This document shows, piece by piece, positions 8,681 through 18,285 of a stretch of 64,000 nucleotides of DNA. Numbering within the stretch: the stretch's first letter is position 1; every line of letters begins with the position of its first letter. Source of the DNA: Ruminococcus sp. 210702-SL.1.03 (lineage in GTDB: Bacteria; Bacillota; Clostridia; Oscillospirales; Ruminococcaceae); contig NZ_JAJCLZ010000011.1 in the NCBI RefSeq assembly GCF_020559915.1, positions 1-64,000 on the forward strand, read 5' to 3'. The notes under the pieces were generated by a model, which did not search any database, was not told the origin of the DNA, and saw only the letters and a list, made by a program, of their open reading frames with translations. The translations under genes and the position numbers were made by a program.

Positions 8681-9112
8681 ATGAGATCTATTAAAAGAAA
8701 ACTAGCCGCCTTCGGTGCAGCCGCTGTTATGCTCGCCGCAGGCACAACCATGAGCGCCAGCGCTGTAACGCAAGAGAAATCGTATCAAGTAACAAATGAT
8801 TATCTTAATTCTTTGCAGAGTTACTATTACGACTCCACAAATAATAAGGTTACGGTCAGAAACCTTACTATTTGTAGAAAAAATAATTACACTGCAATTT
8901 TTTCAGCCTGCGAAATTAGAAATCCAAACGGCCTTACATACGTTAACGGAGCAGACTTCAAGCCTGAGGCAGACAAAGGTACTATCGCAGTAGCAGAAAC
9001 TTCAAGAAGCGGCAAGCCCAGCGAGTACCGCGCTTATTACCGTTCATTTGTAAGAGATGAAAATGGCGATAATAGGGGTGAAATAAGAAAAACCAGACCA
9101 ATTGCATTCTAA
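8681..9112 (+). CDS. Small secreted protein, bacteriocin-like context
   Basis: A 143-residue protein with a classical signal peptide: basic start MRSIKRK, a hydrophobic core, and a probable cut after SASA near residue 27. The mature part, about 115 residues, is polar and probably beta-rich, with a single Cys pair (near residues 65 and 77) and many Tyr, Asn and Arg. No family was recognised. A strong promoter, a 5' stem-loop and TAGGAGGG suggest high expression. It sits directly upstream of an FtsX-type permease and ATPase, a layout like lactococcin-972-type loci; the C-terminal stretch ending in a Tyr-rich segment is only loosely reminiscent of that family. Bacteriocin, toxin or surface protein are all possible. 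Confidence 0.8.
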   Translation: MRSIKRKLAAFGAAAVMLAAGTTMSASAVTQEKSYQVTNDYLNSLQSYYYDSTNNKVTVRNLTICRKNNYTAIFSACEIRNPNGLTYVNGADFKPEADKGTIAVAETSRSGKPSEYRAYYRSFVRDENGDNRGEIRKTRPIAF

Positions 9113-9120
9113 TCGACTTT

Positions 9121-9151
9121 AAATGCGCACGCTTTATAAGTGTGCGCATTT
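9121..9151 (+). terminator. Hairpin after the secreted protein gene
   Basis: AAATGCGCAC pairs with GTGCGCATTT, followed by a short T-rich run. It probably reduces read-through into the transporter genes, whose ribosome site follows at once; no separate promoter was seen for them. Confidence 0.65.
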
Positions 9152-9184
9152 ATAATACTTTTTCACAGAAAGGAGAAAACAAAT

Positions 9185-11599
9185 ATGCTTTTCAAGATCA
9201 TGCGCAACTTGTTTAAAGAAAATAAGATGCTCACGATTTTTATGATATTAACATCATGTATGACTGCGCTGGTAGGCTGTTTTATTTACGGCGTTTATGA
9301 AAATTACCGTATAAATTTGCTTGAGGGAACAAATGAATCCACCACGGTAACAATTGAAGCAAATGACTGGAGCGGCTGGATGACTTCACGCAAAGACCTG
9401 CTGACATATGATACCGGTGACGAAAACCTTAACCGGCTTTTTCGTTACAATAACTTCAGCACCCTTACTAAGGGCGATATAATGAAAGTAGTAGAGCAAA
9501 TTCCAGAAGATATGTATGATGATATTGATCAGATACAATGTGAGGCTACATTAGAAAATGATCTGACGGGGCTTGCTTTTTTTGATTTTTATTTCAGATT
9601 GACGAAAGACGGATTCGTAAACACTTTGAATGAAGATACAGCATACGGAATATCTGATAAAGAATATAACGATGGCGACAGACATATCGTACTTACCGAA
9701 GATTTTTTTGACGAAAATATCGGTGTTTCCACAGGGACCTTGTCCTATGATGGGGAAATGGCAAGAACTCTTAAAGGCTTGGGAGATACGGTTAAGATCG
9801 CAGGAGTAGATTTTGAAGTAACTCAGATAATACCAAAAGAATGTTGGTACAGCATACCGCTTACCGCTTTGCCTGATGATACATATATGAGAAGCGAATT
9901 CTATATCGTATTCAAAAGCCCCGTAACATACTCGCAGTACACCACCATAAAAAATATAGTAGACGGCAGTATTTCTCAAGACGCACACGTTGCCGATATG
10001 GACCTTTCCGCCGCCTCAGATCTGGCGTATTACAAGACCATAATTTACATTACTGCCGCGGTAGCGCTGCTTTTCGCAGTAAACCTCGCGGTACTGCATA
10101 AGTACGTTATCGAGTGCAATAAGCGCAGGATAACGGTCTTCCGCGTTTGCGGTGCCTGCCGCGGCAGGTGCGTTTCGCTCTTCCTCGGTGAAGCCCTCGC
10201 GGTGATCTCGCCCGTTTTCGCCCTTTCGCTTTTTGCTTTCCATAAATTGCTGTATCAGCGCATGGTACAGATTTTCCCGAACGCTATAGATTGCCTTAAC
10301 ATTCAGCGCTACGCCGCAATTTTCGTGGCTTACACGCTTGTTTCGGCGGCGGTGCTCTTCTTTATGCTGCTGAAAAATATCAGCGCAAAGCTCAATTTCA
10401 CCCAGTCGCGCAGCTCTTCGCTAAAGCTCGGCAAAAAAGCGGGACTTATGAATTTGCTGATATCCCTGCAGCTGGCCGTAGTTTTCGCGCTGGTGATAAT
10501 AATGATGTCGGCTATAAAAGACCGCACTGTTTACTATTCGCAGTTTAAAGAGCCGCTCTCGAAAAACGGCGTGATAGTTATATCCGAAGCTGACAATCCC
10601 AATATGCGGTACAAGGAAGACATACTGAAAAATCTCGATAAAGCTACCGACGTTACCGGCGGCAAAGCAAACATGATAGGCGTTCACAAAAAGTCCGGCG
10701 ACCAATGGACGTATATGTCTTACTTCCCCGATGATAAGATGAAAGAGCTTCCCCCCTACCTCAAAGAAGGCAGCCTTCCCGACCCCAAGAGCAAGATACC
10801 GCAGGTTCTCGTAAGCGATAATTTCGGCTATAAGGTCGGCGATAAACTAAAAGCCACCGACTGGGACGGCGTAGATTTTGAGATAGAGATATGCGGTATA
10901 CTGGAGAACAACCAGCGTCTTTACGGCACGGGCGGATATAATGTATTTTATAATTACGATGATGATTACCGCGATTTCTATTATATGTATAACGAGCAGG
11001 GCCGCGGCGAGGAATTTTTCGTAACTACCGAGGGTCAGATGGCAAAGGTCGGTTCAAAGGGCAGCTACGCTTTCAACAGCAAGCTGATAATAAATTACCC
11101 CGAGGGCGCTTACACCATCAAAGAGATAGAAGACCTCGCCCCGCAGGTAGGCTTCCAGATCTACGGCTACACGAACAAATACTACAAAGCCAGCGAAAGC
11201 TTCGTCCACAAAGAGCTTTACACCCTCTCGCCCATCGCGATAAGCATACTGATAATCACTCTCTTCACCGCCGTTATCACCACTATGATAACCACCCTCC
11301 GCAATCTGCGCAATTACGCGATACTGTATCTCTGCGGAGCAACATGGCGGCGCTGCTCGGTGCTCAATTTCCTAAACTACCTCTCGATAGTAGGCGTTAC
11401 GATAGTGGCCGACGCGATATTCTTCATCGCGGGCAAAAACACCATCTTGAAAGGCACGGTAATAAAGGTCGGCTGGGACAACATAGGCGTATGCGCGATA
11501 ATACTCGCGCTCTTCCTGCTGCTCTCGCTGATAGTACCGCTGCTGGTAGTAAGAAACAAGCAGCCGCGCGACGTGCTGAAAACCGAATTCAGAAACTGA
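9185..11599 (+). CDS. FtsX-type ABC transporter permease, 804 aa
   Basis: An integral membrane protein with one N-terminal helix (about 17-37), a large extracytoplasmic domain (about 40-275), three helices (about 282-385), another helix near 420-445, a second extracytoplasmic domain, and three C-terminal helices (about 680-800). This duplicated FtsX layout matches MacB/LolCE-like permeases that move peptides or lipoproteins or confer resistance to peptide antibiotics. The ATG at 9185 follows AAAGGAG; an in-frame start at 9140 lies inside the preceding hairpin. The ATPase gene follows by 14 bp. The first 277 codons are more AT-rich than the rest, suggesting exchange of the first outer domain. 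Confidence 0.88.
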   Translation: MLFKIMRNLFKENKMLTIFMILTSCMTALVGCFIYGVYENYRINLLEGTNESTTVTIEANDWSGWMTSRKDLLTYDTGDENLNRLFRYNNFSTLTKGDIMKVVEQIPEDMYDDIDQIQCEATLENDLTGLAFFDFYFRLTKDGFVNTLNEDTAYGISDKEYNDGDRHIVLTEDFFDENIGVSTGTLSYDGEMARTLKGLGDTVKIAGVDFEVTQIIPKECWYSIPLTALPDDTYMRSEFYIVFKSPVTYSQYTTIKNIVDGSISQDAHVADMDLSAASDLAYYKTIIYITAAVALLFAVNLAVLHKYVIECNKRRITVFRVCGACRGRCVSLFLGEALAVISPVFALSLFAFHKLLYQRMVQIFPNAIDCLNIQRYAAIFVAYTLVSAAVLFFMLLKNISAKLNFTQSRSSSLKLGKKAGLMNLLISLQLAVVFALVIIMMSAIKDRTVYYSQFKEPLSKNGVIVISEADNPNMRYKEDILKNLDKATDVTGGKANMIGVHKKSGDQWTYMSYFPDDKMKELPPYLKEGSLPDPKSKIPQVLVSDNFGYKVGDKLKATDWDGVDFEIEICGILENNQRLYGTGGYNVFYNYDDDYRDFYYMYNEQGRGEEFFVTTEGQMAKVGSKGSYAFNSKLIINYPEGAYTIKEIEDLAPQVGFQIYGYTNKYYKASESFVHKELYTLSPIAISILIITLFTAVITTMITTLRNLRNYAILYLCGATWRRCSVLNFLNYLSIVGVTIVADAIFFIAGKNTILKGTVIKVGWDNIGVCAIILALFLLLSLIVPLLVVRNKQPRDVLKTEFRN

Positions 11600-11613
11600 G
11601 AGGAGAATGAGAA

Positions 11614-12282
11614 ATGATAAAGCTGAACAACATTGTAAAGATATATAATCCGAAAAAAGCCAACGAATTTGAAGCGCTGCACGGCGTTTCCTGCGAGATA
11701 GCCGACGGCGAAATGATAGCGATAATCGGCAAATCAGGCGCAGGCAAATCTACCCTGCTGCATATTTTAGCCTGCATAGATAATTATCAGAGCGGCGAGT
11801 ACATCATAGACGATACGCTGGTAAAAGACCTTTCCGAGCGCAAATATGCGCGTATCCGCAACGAAAAGATCGGTATGGTGATGCAGGATTTCGCGCTGGT
11901 AGAAGATTTCACCGCGCTGGAAAACGTGCTGATACCGCTGAATTTCTCAAAGAAAAAGGTGAAGGGCAAGAAAGAAAAAGCCCTCGCCGCGCTGAAAGCG
12001 GTAGGCATGGAAGAGTACGCGAAAAAGCCTTGCAACAAACTCTCGGGCGGTCAGAAGCAGCGCGTTGCCATCGCCCGCGCGATAGTAAACGAGCCGAGCA
12101 TGATACTCGCCGACGAACCGACGGGCGCGCTCGACACCAAAACTTCTGCCGAAGTAATGGCGCTTTTCAAATCGCTCAACGAGCAGGGCAGAACGGTGAT
12201 AATAGTTACCCACGACCCCAAAGTCGCCGAAAAGTGCGACCGAATAATAGAGATCTCAGACGGAATGATAGTCAGCGCGTAA
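11614..12282 (+). CDS. ABC transporter ATP-binding protein
   Basis: A 222-residue ATPase of the LolD/MacB/bacteriocin-export group. All motifs are intact: Walker A GKSGAGKST near residue 37, Q-loop MVMQDF near 89, signature LSGGQKQR near 140, Walker B MILADEPTGAL near 162, and H-loop VTHDP near 198. It drives the FtsX-type permease encoded 14 bp upstream. GAGGAG lies 8 bp before the ATG. The pair lacks a fused periplasmic adaptor, as expected for a Gram-positive cell. Confidence 0.96.
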   Translation: MIKLNNIVKIYNPKKANEFEALHGVSCEIADGEMIAIIGKSGAGKSTLLHILACIDNYQSGEYIIDDTLVKDLSERKYARIRNEKIGMVMQDFALVEDFTALENVLIPLNFSKKKVKGKKEKALAALKAVGMEEYAKKPCNKLSGGQKQRVAIARAIVNEPSMILADEPTGALDTKTSAEVMALFKSLNEQGRTVIIVTHDPKVAEKCDRIIEISDGMIVSA

Positions 12283-12314
12283 TCTAATTTTTGCGCATTC
12301 CCTCCTCATCCCTC

Positions 12315-12343
12315 TTGACTTTTCACAAAGAATATGATACAAT
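12315..12343 (+). promoter_or_regulatory. Promoter of the 85-aa membrane protein gene
   Basis: TTGACT (12315-12320), 17 bp, TACAAT (12338-12343). Confidence 0.8.
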
Positions 12344-12376
12344 ATAGAAAAATGAAATCAAGAGGGAGCGCAAAAA

Positions 12377-12634
12377 ATGAATAAAGAGCAAAGAAATCCG
12401 CTGTACATCATTCTAACGTACATAACGCTGTTCGTCGGCGTATACATAGTCCTGCTGGGCATACTGGCGTATATGCGGTTCGGGCTGGATACTAAAATGA
12501 GCAACGAATTCTTCTTCAAACTGCCATTTTATGTAGATATTGGAACAACGGCAGTCATATTCGTTGTAAGACTATATATGTACTGGATAACGCCGTTTTT
12601 CAAACACATAAAAAAGTCCCTAACGGGCAAATAA
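12377..12634 (+). CDS. Small membrane protein, 85 aa
   Basis: Not recognised. Two hydrophobic segments are seen at about residues 9-33 and 50-72, with a basic C-terminus, so it is probably a two-helix membrane protein. It has its own promoter, an AGAGGGAG ribosome site 8 bp upstream of the ATG, and its own terminator, which together make it a credible gene despite its size. A role next to the ABC transporter, such as immunity, is possible but unsupported. Confidence 0.7.
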   Translation: MNKEQRNPLYIILTYITLFVGVYIVLLGILAYMRFGLDTKMSNEFFFKLPFYVDIGTTAVIFVVRLYMYWITPFFKHIKKSLTGK

Positions 12635-12660
12635 TGCTAACGTGATACCCATAATATAGA

Positions 12661-12702
12661 AAAAAGCTTTGCGGTCAGGCGATTTTCCGCAGAGCTTTTT
12701 TC
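12661..12702 (+). terminator. Terminator of the 85-aa gene
   Basis: AAGCTTTGCGG pairs imperfectly with CCGCAGAGCTT, then TTTTT. Confidence 0.85.
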
Positions 12703-12722
12703 ATTTTATCGCACATTTTGTG

Positions 12723-12751
12723 TTGATTTTTTTAATATAGTATGATATAAT
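12723..12751 (+). promoter_or_regulatory. Promoter of the TPM-like protein gene
   Basis: TTGATT (12723-12728), 17 bp, TATAAT (12746-12751). Confidence 0.8.
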
Positions 12752-12838
12752 TATACTGTGATATATGAAATAAACTTACTGTAAATATGAACCAATGGTA
12801 TAAATACAATTACCCTTGTATTTTGAAAGGAGAAAATT

Positions 12839-13954
12839 ATGCCACATTCATCAGGCGGCGGCTCGCACGGAGGAGGCTCTCACGGCGGTTCGCACCATTC
12901 GAGCGGCTCGCGCGGCGGATCTCCGCGCAGGGTGCGCAGTTCATACTTCCCCGGCGCACGCAGATTTTGCTATTACAGCCATCACCGACCGGTCTACGTC
13001 TACGCCGACCACGATATAACTAAACCTTTCACGCCCGCAAATCTGATAATGATTCTCTTTTACATCCCCTTTTTCATAGGGATATTCTCGATGTTTGGCA
13101 GCGCGGTGCACCACCCGAAAAAGCTTGCGGATAATTATGACACAAGCATTGTCATTCAAGACGAGCTGGGCGTTATCGACAACAAAGCGATGCTTCAGGA
13201 AACGCTCGGACAGTTTTACCATAAAACAGGCGTTACGCCCGCCGTTGTCACCGTTACTAATGACGAGTGGATTGGTAAATATGACGATCTGGAAAACTTT
13301 GCATATGACAAATACGTCAACCTCTTTGACGATGAGAAGCACTGGCTGATAGTTTATTCACAGCCCGCGGGCACGGCGGCTGTCGGCAGGTCAGATGATT
13401 TCGTCGACTGGTACTGGGAGGGTATGCAGGGCGACGACACCGACAATATCATAACCGAGAAAAAAGCGGACGTTTTTACCAATAATCTGCATAAATACCT
13501 CACTGCACGCAGCCGATACAGCGTCGGCATGGCGGTCAACACGGCTTTCAACGACATCACCCCGTCCATCATGGACACTGAGATAATTTGGGGAGAGATA
13601 TTCATGGGGCTGGGCATGCTGGCATTTATTGCCCTGCACATGTGCATAATGCTGGGACTGACGCCGAAAGCGCGCAAGTACCGCAAGGCGACAGAGATAC
13701 CGCAGACCGCGAAAGAGGACACCTGCGAATACTGCGGCGGCGTGTACGTCATCGGCACCTGCATAAAATGCCCGCACTGCGGCGCGCCGATAAAGCCGCA
13801 CGAATTTACTCCCCCGCCGAACGGCATGAACGGCATGGGCGCTGTGAATGGTATGAACGGCACGAACACAAGCGGCATGAACGGCGCGGGGTTTGATTTC
13901 AGCGACTCCGCAAAATACACGAACCAAAATCAAAACGGCGGATATTTCAGATAA
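12839..13954 (+). CDS. TPM-like membrane protein with zinc ribbon
   Basis: A 371-residue protein. Residues 5-27 are a Gly/Ser/His repeat (GGGSH, GGSHH). A helix at about 67-90 is followed by a probable TPM (DUF477-type) domain at about 105-240, then a second helix at about 251-274, a zinc ribbon (CEYCGG near 296 and CIKCPHCG near 308), and a tail with repeated NGMNG. TPM domains occur in proteins linked to membrane repair or photosystem assembly; a function here cannot be assigned. The topology puts the TPM domain outside and the zinc ribbon inside. AAAGGAG lies 8 bp before the ATG. Single-gene unit. Confidence 0.78.
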   Translation: MPHSSGGGSHGGGSHGGSHHSSGSRGGSPRRVRSSYFPGARRFCYYSHHRPVYVYADHDITKPFTPANLIMILFYIPFFIGIFSMFGSAVHHPKKLADNYDTSIVIQDELGVIDNKAMLQETLGQFYHKTGVTPAVVTVTNDEWIGKYDDLENFAYDKYVNLFDDEKHWLIVYSQPAGTAAVGRSDDFVDWYWEGMQGDDTDNIITEKKADVFTNNLHKYLTARSRYSVGMAVNTAFNDITPSIMDTEIIWGEIFMGLGMLAFIALHMCIMLGLTPKARKYRKATEIPQTAKEDTCEYCGGVYVIGTCIKCPHCGAPIKPHEFTPPPNGMNGMGAVNGMNGTNTSGMNGAGFDFSDSAKYTNQNQNGGYFR

Positions 13955-13959
13955 AAAAT

Positions 13960-13990
13960 GGGACAGACTTGCGGGTCTGTCCCTTGTTTT
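13960..13990. terminator. Shared bidirectional terminator
   Basis: GGGACAGAC (13960-13968) pairs with GTCTGTCCC (13975-13983). T-runs lie on both sides, so it serves both convergent genes. Confidence 0.93.
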
Positions 13991-14631
13991 TACCAGTAAA
14001 GTATCTCGGAAATAGTCGCGAAATCGTCGCCGCTGAGGTTGTAATACTGATCGTTTATCTTAATGTTGCTTGCCGTGCCGGGTTTGAGGTACACGCTGTA
14101 CTCCGCGCCATCGATGGTCATGGTGAAATTCGGGTGGACGCCGCCCTTGTAAAACTCAAAGGTTTCGGGGTCGATAGTTTCGCCGCCGTCGACCGCCGCT
14201 TTCACGATATTCGCGACCGTCTGAATGTCCGCATCGTCGTTCACATAGTGCACGCAAGGCGGCAGGTCGGGATTTTTACAGCCGCCCTCATCGACCTCGA
14301 GCGCGTTTTCGTTTGTCTTTTCGGCGCTCATGTGCGGGTTGTCAGAGGTTTCCACTTCGGCGGCGCTTTCGTCCGCGGCGCTTTCCGCGCTGTCTGCGGC
14401 TTCTGAACTGTCTGCCGATTCCGAACTTTCATCAGCCGTGCTTTCTTCCGCTTCGGAACTGTCTGCCGTGCTCTCCGCTTCCGAAGAGTCCGCCTGCGTT
14501 TCATCACTGCTCTCGTCCGAAACGACCGAGCTATCGGCGGCGAGTTGGTCGGCGGATTCGTCAACGCTTCCGCAAGCTGTCAGCGCAAGGGCTGTTGCGG
14601 CTAGAAATGCTAAGATGTTTCTTTTGTTCAT
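13990..14631 (-). CDS. Lipoprotein with acidic low-complexity linker
   Basis: A 213-residue predicted lipoprotein: basic start, hydrophobic core and lipobox LTAC with Cys 20. Residues about 22-100 are almost only Ser, Glu, Ala and Asp, a flexible spacer. The C-terminal 110 residues form a small folded domain with one Cys pair (GGCKNPDLPPCVHY) and no recognised family. The linker closely resembles that of the lipoprotein at 35858-37144. TAGGAGG lies 9 bp before the ATG behind a consensus promoter. Confidence 0.82.
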   Translation of the reverse strand: MNKRNILAFLAATALALTACGSVDESADQLAADSSVVSDESSDETQADSSEAESTADSSEAEESTADESSESADSSEAADSAESAADESAAEVETSDNPHMSAEKTNENALEVDEGGCKNPDLPPCVHYVNDDADIQTVANIVKAAVDGGETIDPETFEFYKGGVHPNFTMTIDGAEYSVYLKPGTASNIKINDQYYNLSGDDFATISEILYW

Positions 14632-14662
14632 GATGTAGCCCTCCTAATCTTATATTTTTTTC

Positions 14663-14691
14663 ATTATACCATATATTTCATTGCTTGTCAA
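14663..14691 (-). promoter_or_regulatory. Promoter of the acidic-linker lipoprotein gene
   Basis: On the minus strand TTGACA (14686-14691), 17 bp, TATAAT (14663-14668). Confidence 0.9.
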
Positions 14692-14719
14692 TATAAATAT
14701 ATTAAACCAACGTCTATAC

Positions 14720-14748
14720 TTAACAAACGCCAAAAATAGGCGTATAAT
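14720..14748 (+). promoter_or_regulatory. Promoter of a short transcription unit
   Basis: TTAACA (14720-14725), 17 bp, TATAAT (14743-14748). Transcription would start near 14755. Confidence 0.75.
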
Positions 14749-14807
14749 TAAAAATAGCGATGAATCAAAGAGTTTTTAAAAGAAGAGTTAGGAAAGAAAG
14801 GAAGAAT

Positions 14808-14927
14808 ATGAAAGTAAGAGTGCCCATGTACTTCATCGAGCTGTTCATCATGACCATCGGAAGCCGCAAACTGATACAAAAACGGACAGGGCTTTCAGCG
14901 AACCCTGTCCGATATTTTTCGTGGTGA
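14808..14927 (+). CDS. Possible 39-aa peptide or small RNA
   Basis: A short frame starting MKVRVPMYFIELF, preceded by AAAGGA with 5-6 nt spacing. It has a basic start and a hydrophobic patch near residues 6-17. An upstream in-frame ATG at 14760 is too close to the predicted start of transcription to be used. The terminator hairpin lies inside the last codons, so the unit could equally be a roughly 160-nt non-coding RNA. Confidence 0.4.
   Translation: MKVRVPMYFIELFIMTIGSRKLIQKRTGLSANPVRYFSW
14883..14920 (+). terminator. Terminator of the short unit
   Basis: CGGACAGGG pairs with CCCTGTCCG around CTTTCAGCGAA, followed by ATATTTTTC. Confidence 0.85.
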
Positions 14928-14973
14928 ATTTACTTATTTTTACTTTTTTGCAAATTAAAGTAATCTCGCACAC

Positions 14974-15606
14974 TCAGAATTTCTTCATGATCTCGCGCAT
15001 TTCAGCCGCCGCGCCCTCGGGGTCGGGGTCGGCGATGATGTCTGAGATCACTGCCGCGCCGTTCACGCCCATGCCCGCAAATTCAAGCACATTCGCGCGC
15101 TTCACGCCGCCGATAATCACGATAGGTATTTCCACCGCCGCGCGTATCGCGGCAAGATTTTCCTTAGTATTGGCAGGCGCGCCCATTTTTGTAGACGTTG
15201 CGAACATCGCGCCAACGCCGATGTAGTCCGCGCCATCGCGCTCGGCGGCTTGCGCAAGCTCCACCGTCGGGGCGGTAATGCCGATGATCTTGTCATCGCC
15301 GAGCAGCTTTCGCGCCACTGCGCATGGCAGGTCGCTCTGACCCAGATGCACGCCCGCCGCGTCTACCGCAAGCGCGATGTCGAGCCTGTCGTCGATTATT
15401 AGCGGAGCATTGTACCTGTCTGTAACAGTTTTAACACGCTTTGCCAGCTCGTAAAGTTCTCGCGAACCCGCGTTCTTCTCGCGAAGCTGAATCACCGTCG
15501 CGCCGCCGCGAAGCACCGCCTCCACCGACTGCTCTACCGTTTTGCTGGACATCAGCCCGCTGTCGGTACATATATATAAGGTATAGTCAATATCCATTTT
15601 TGCCAT
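14974..15606 (-). CDS. thiE: Thiamine-phosphate synthase ThiE
   Basis: A 210-residue TIM-barrel enzyme that joins HMP pyrophosphate and thiazole phosphate to thiamine monophosphate. Visible family features: VIQLREKN near residue 38, the HLGQSDLP segment near residue 86, and the phosphate-binding GVGAMFATSTK near residue 130, with IIGGV near 163. Length is normal. It is the last gene of the thiDCWME operon; its ATG lies directly at the stop of thiM, suggesting translational coupling. Confidence 0.96.
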   Translation of the reverse strand: MAKMDIDYTLYICTDSGLMSSKTVEQSVEAVLRGGATVIQLREKNAGSRELYELAKRVKTVTDRYNAPLIIDDRLDIALAVDAAGVHLGQSDLPCAVARKLLGDDKIIGITAPTVELAQAAERDGADYIGVGAMFATSTKMGAPANTKENLAAIRAAVEIPIVIIGGVKRANVLEFAGMGVNGAAVISDIIADPDPEGAAAEMREIMKKF

Positions 15607-16383
15607 TTATTTCACACTTTCGATCTCTATACATCTGCGTATCTCGTTCTCGCCGACTTCCGAAAGCCCATCGTACAGCTTTGTGCGGAAGGTTTGCAGA
15701 GCATTTCCGCTCTTCTCTTCCGCGATCACGCCGCAGGTCTTCATGAGCGCCGCCGCCGTGATACACGCCGTCAGCCGATCGGCGGCCGAGAGAAACGCCG
15801 CCGTCAGCGCGCCTGTAACGCACCCCGTGCCCGTGACCTTCGTCAGCTTCGCCGTGCCGCCGTGCAGAATGCAGCTGTTAAACCCGTCCGAAATGTAGTC
15901 ATCACTGCCCGTTATCATCACAGCAGAGTCAAGCTTGCAGGCGATCTTTTGGCACATCTCGAGGGGCGATCCGGCTTTGACTTTTGCCAGACACGCCACC
16001 GTGTACGCTTCCGAAAGATTGCATTTTATCACAGACGGACAGCGGCTGGGCACGATCTCCTGAAAGCACTTCTGACGATAACCGCTCGCGCTCAGCCCGA
16101 CCGGATCGAGCACGAACGGTATGCCGATCTCCAGCGCAGCTTCGGCGGAGTTCTTGAAAGCCTCGTAATGTTCCTCGGAAAAAGTTCCCATATTAAGCAG
16201 CAATGCCCGCGATCGTCTTGTTATATCTCCGCACTCATTCGGGCAGTCAGCCATCACAGGCGTTGCGCCCACCGCGAGCAGTGCGTTTGCCGAGTCCGTC
16301 GCCGCGACGTAATTCGTAATGCAGTGCACTATCGCTCCGGACTTGCGAGTTACTTCCAATGTTTGCATTATTCGGCTTATCAT
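15607..16383 (-). CDS. thiM: Hydroxyethylthiazole kinase ThiM
   Basis: A 258-residue ribokinase-fold enzyme that phosphorylates salvaged hydroxyethylthiazole. Features: HCITNYV near residue 18, a PVMADCPNE active-site region, a DPVG nucleotide region near residue 92, and TGTGC with the catalytic Cys near residue 189. The ATG at 16383 is preferred because it immediately follows the stop of thiW and gives a family-like N-terminus; a longer frame from 16452 would run into thiW. Together with ThiW and the absence of ThiG/ThiS/ThiF here, it points to thiazole salvage. Confidence 0.93.
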   Translation of the reverse strand: MISRIMQTLEVTRKSGAIVHCITNYVAATDSANALLAVGATPVMADCPNECGDITRRSRALLLNMGTFSEEHYEAFKNSAEAALEIGIPFVLDPVGLSASGYRQKCFQEIVPSRCPSVIKCNLSEAYTVACLAKVKAGSPLEMCQKIACKLDSAVMITGSDDYISDGFNSCILHGGTAKLTKVTGTGCVTGALTAAFLSAADRLTACITAAALMKTCGVIAEEKSGNALQTFRTKLYDGLSEVGENEIRRCIEIESVK

Positions 16384-16384
16384 A

Positions 16385-16924
16385 TCATGCTCCACGTCCG
16401 TCAGCGCCCTCCAGCGTGGCAGCAAAACGCCGCAGTACGCCGCTTTTTTCAAGCGCCGCCATAAGCACGAAAGCTATCACCGCGCCGCCCAGACTCGAGA
16501 TGAAAAACGGCAGTACCAGCCCAAAGACCGCCGCTTGCTTGCCCATTACAAATTTCGCAATTGGGTAGGCGGTCAGCGCACCGAGTATAGATGTGCCGAA
16601 AAGCTCGCCCAGCGCGGCAAGCACCGTCAGCGGCTTCACCTTTTTGTAAAGCAGACCCGCCAGCAGTGCGCCGAATATCGAGCCTGGGAAAGCCAGCAGC
16701 GTGCCCGTGCCGAGCAGATTTCGTATCAGCGCACAGCAAAAGCCCACGCCCGCCGCGTACCATGGCCCGAGCAGCACGCCGCTCACCACGTTCACAAAAG
16801 CCTGCGCGGGGCAGCAGCGCGAAGCGCCGATGGGGAAATTCACAGCCGAAGCCGCTACCCCAACCGCCACCAGCATCGCCGCCGTGCATAGCTTTTTCAG
16901 ATTTATGCTTTTAACGCCGTTCAT
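16385..16924 (-). CDS. thiW: ThiW, thiazole transporter substrate-binding subunit
   Basis: A 179-residue membrane protein with about five helices, matching ThiW of the energy-coupling-factor transporter S components. It is expected to import hydroxyethylthiazole with a shared ECF module encoded elsewhere. The family-type start (AAMLVAVGVAASAVNFPIG) and a Gly-rich central region are visible. It lies between thiC (25 bp gap) and thiM, whose product uses the imported compound. Confidence 0.92.
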   Translation of the reverse strand: MNGVKSINLKKLCTAAMLVAVGVAASAVNFPIGASRCCPAQAFVNVVSGVLLGPWYAAGVGFCCALIRNLLGTGTLLAFPGSIFGALLAGLLYKKVKPLTVLAALGELFGTSILGALTAYPIAKFVMGKQAAVFGLVLPFFISSLGGAVIAFVLMAALEKSGVLRRFAATLEGADGRGA

Positions 16925-16949
16925 TTGTAATTCCTTCTTTTAGCAGATA

Positions 16950-18263
<1,314 letters not shown>

Positions 18264-18285
18264 AGCTAAAAATTCCTTTCGTTTA

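Noticed and set aside
9185..12282. Transporter as LolCDE lipoprotein exporter
   Set aside because: The cell type suggested is Gram-positive and has no outer membrane; the neighbouring secreted protein makes peptide export or immunity more likely.
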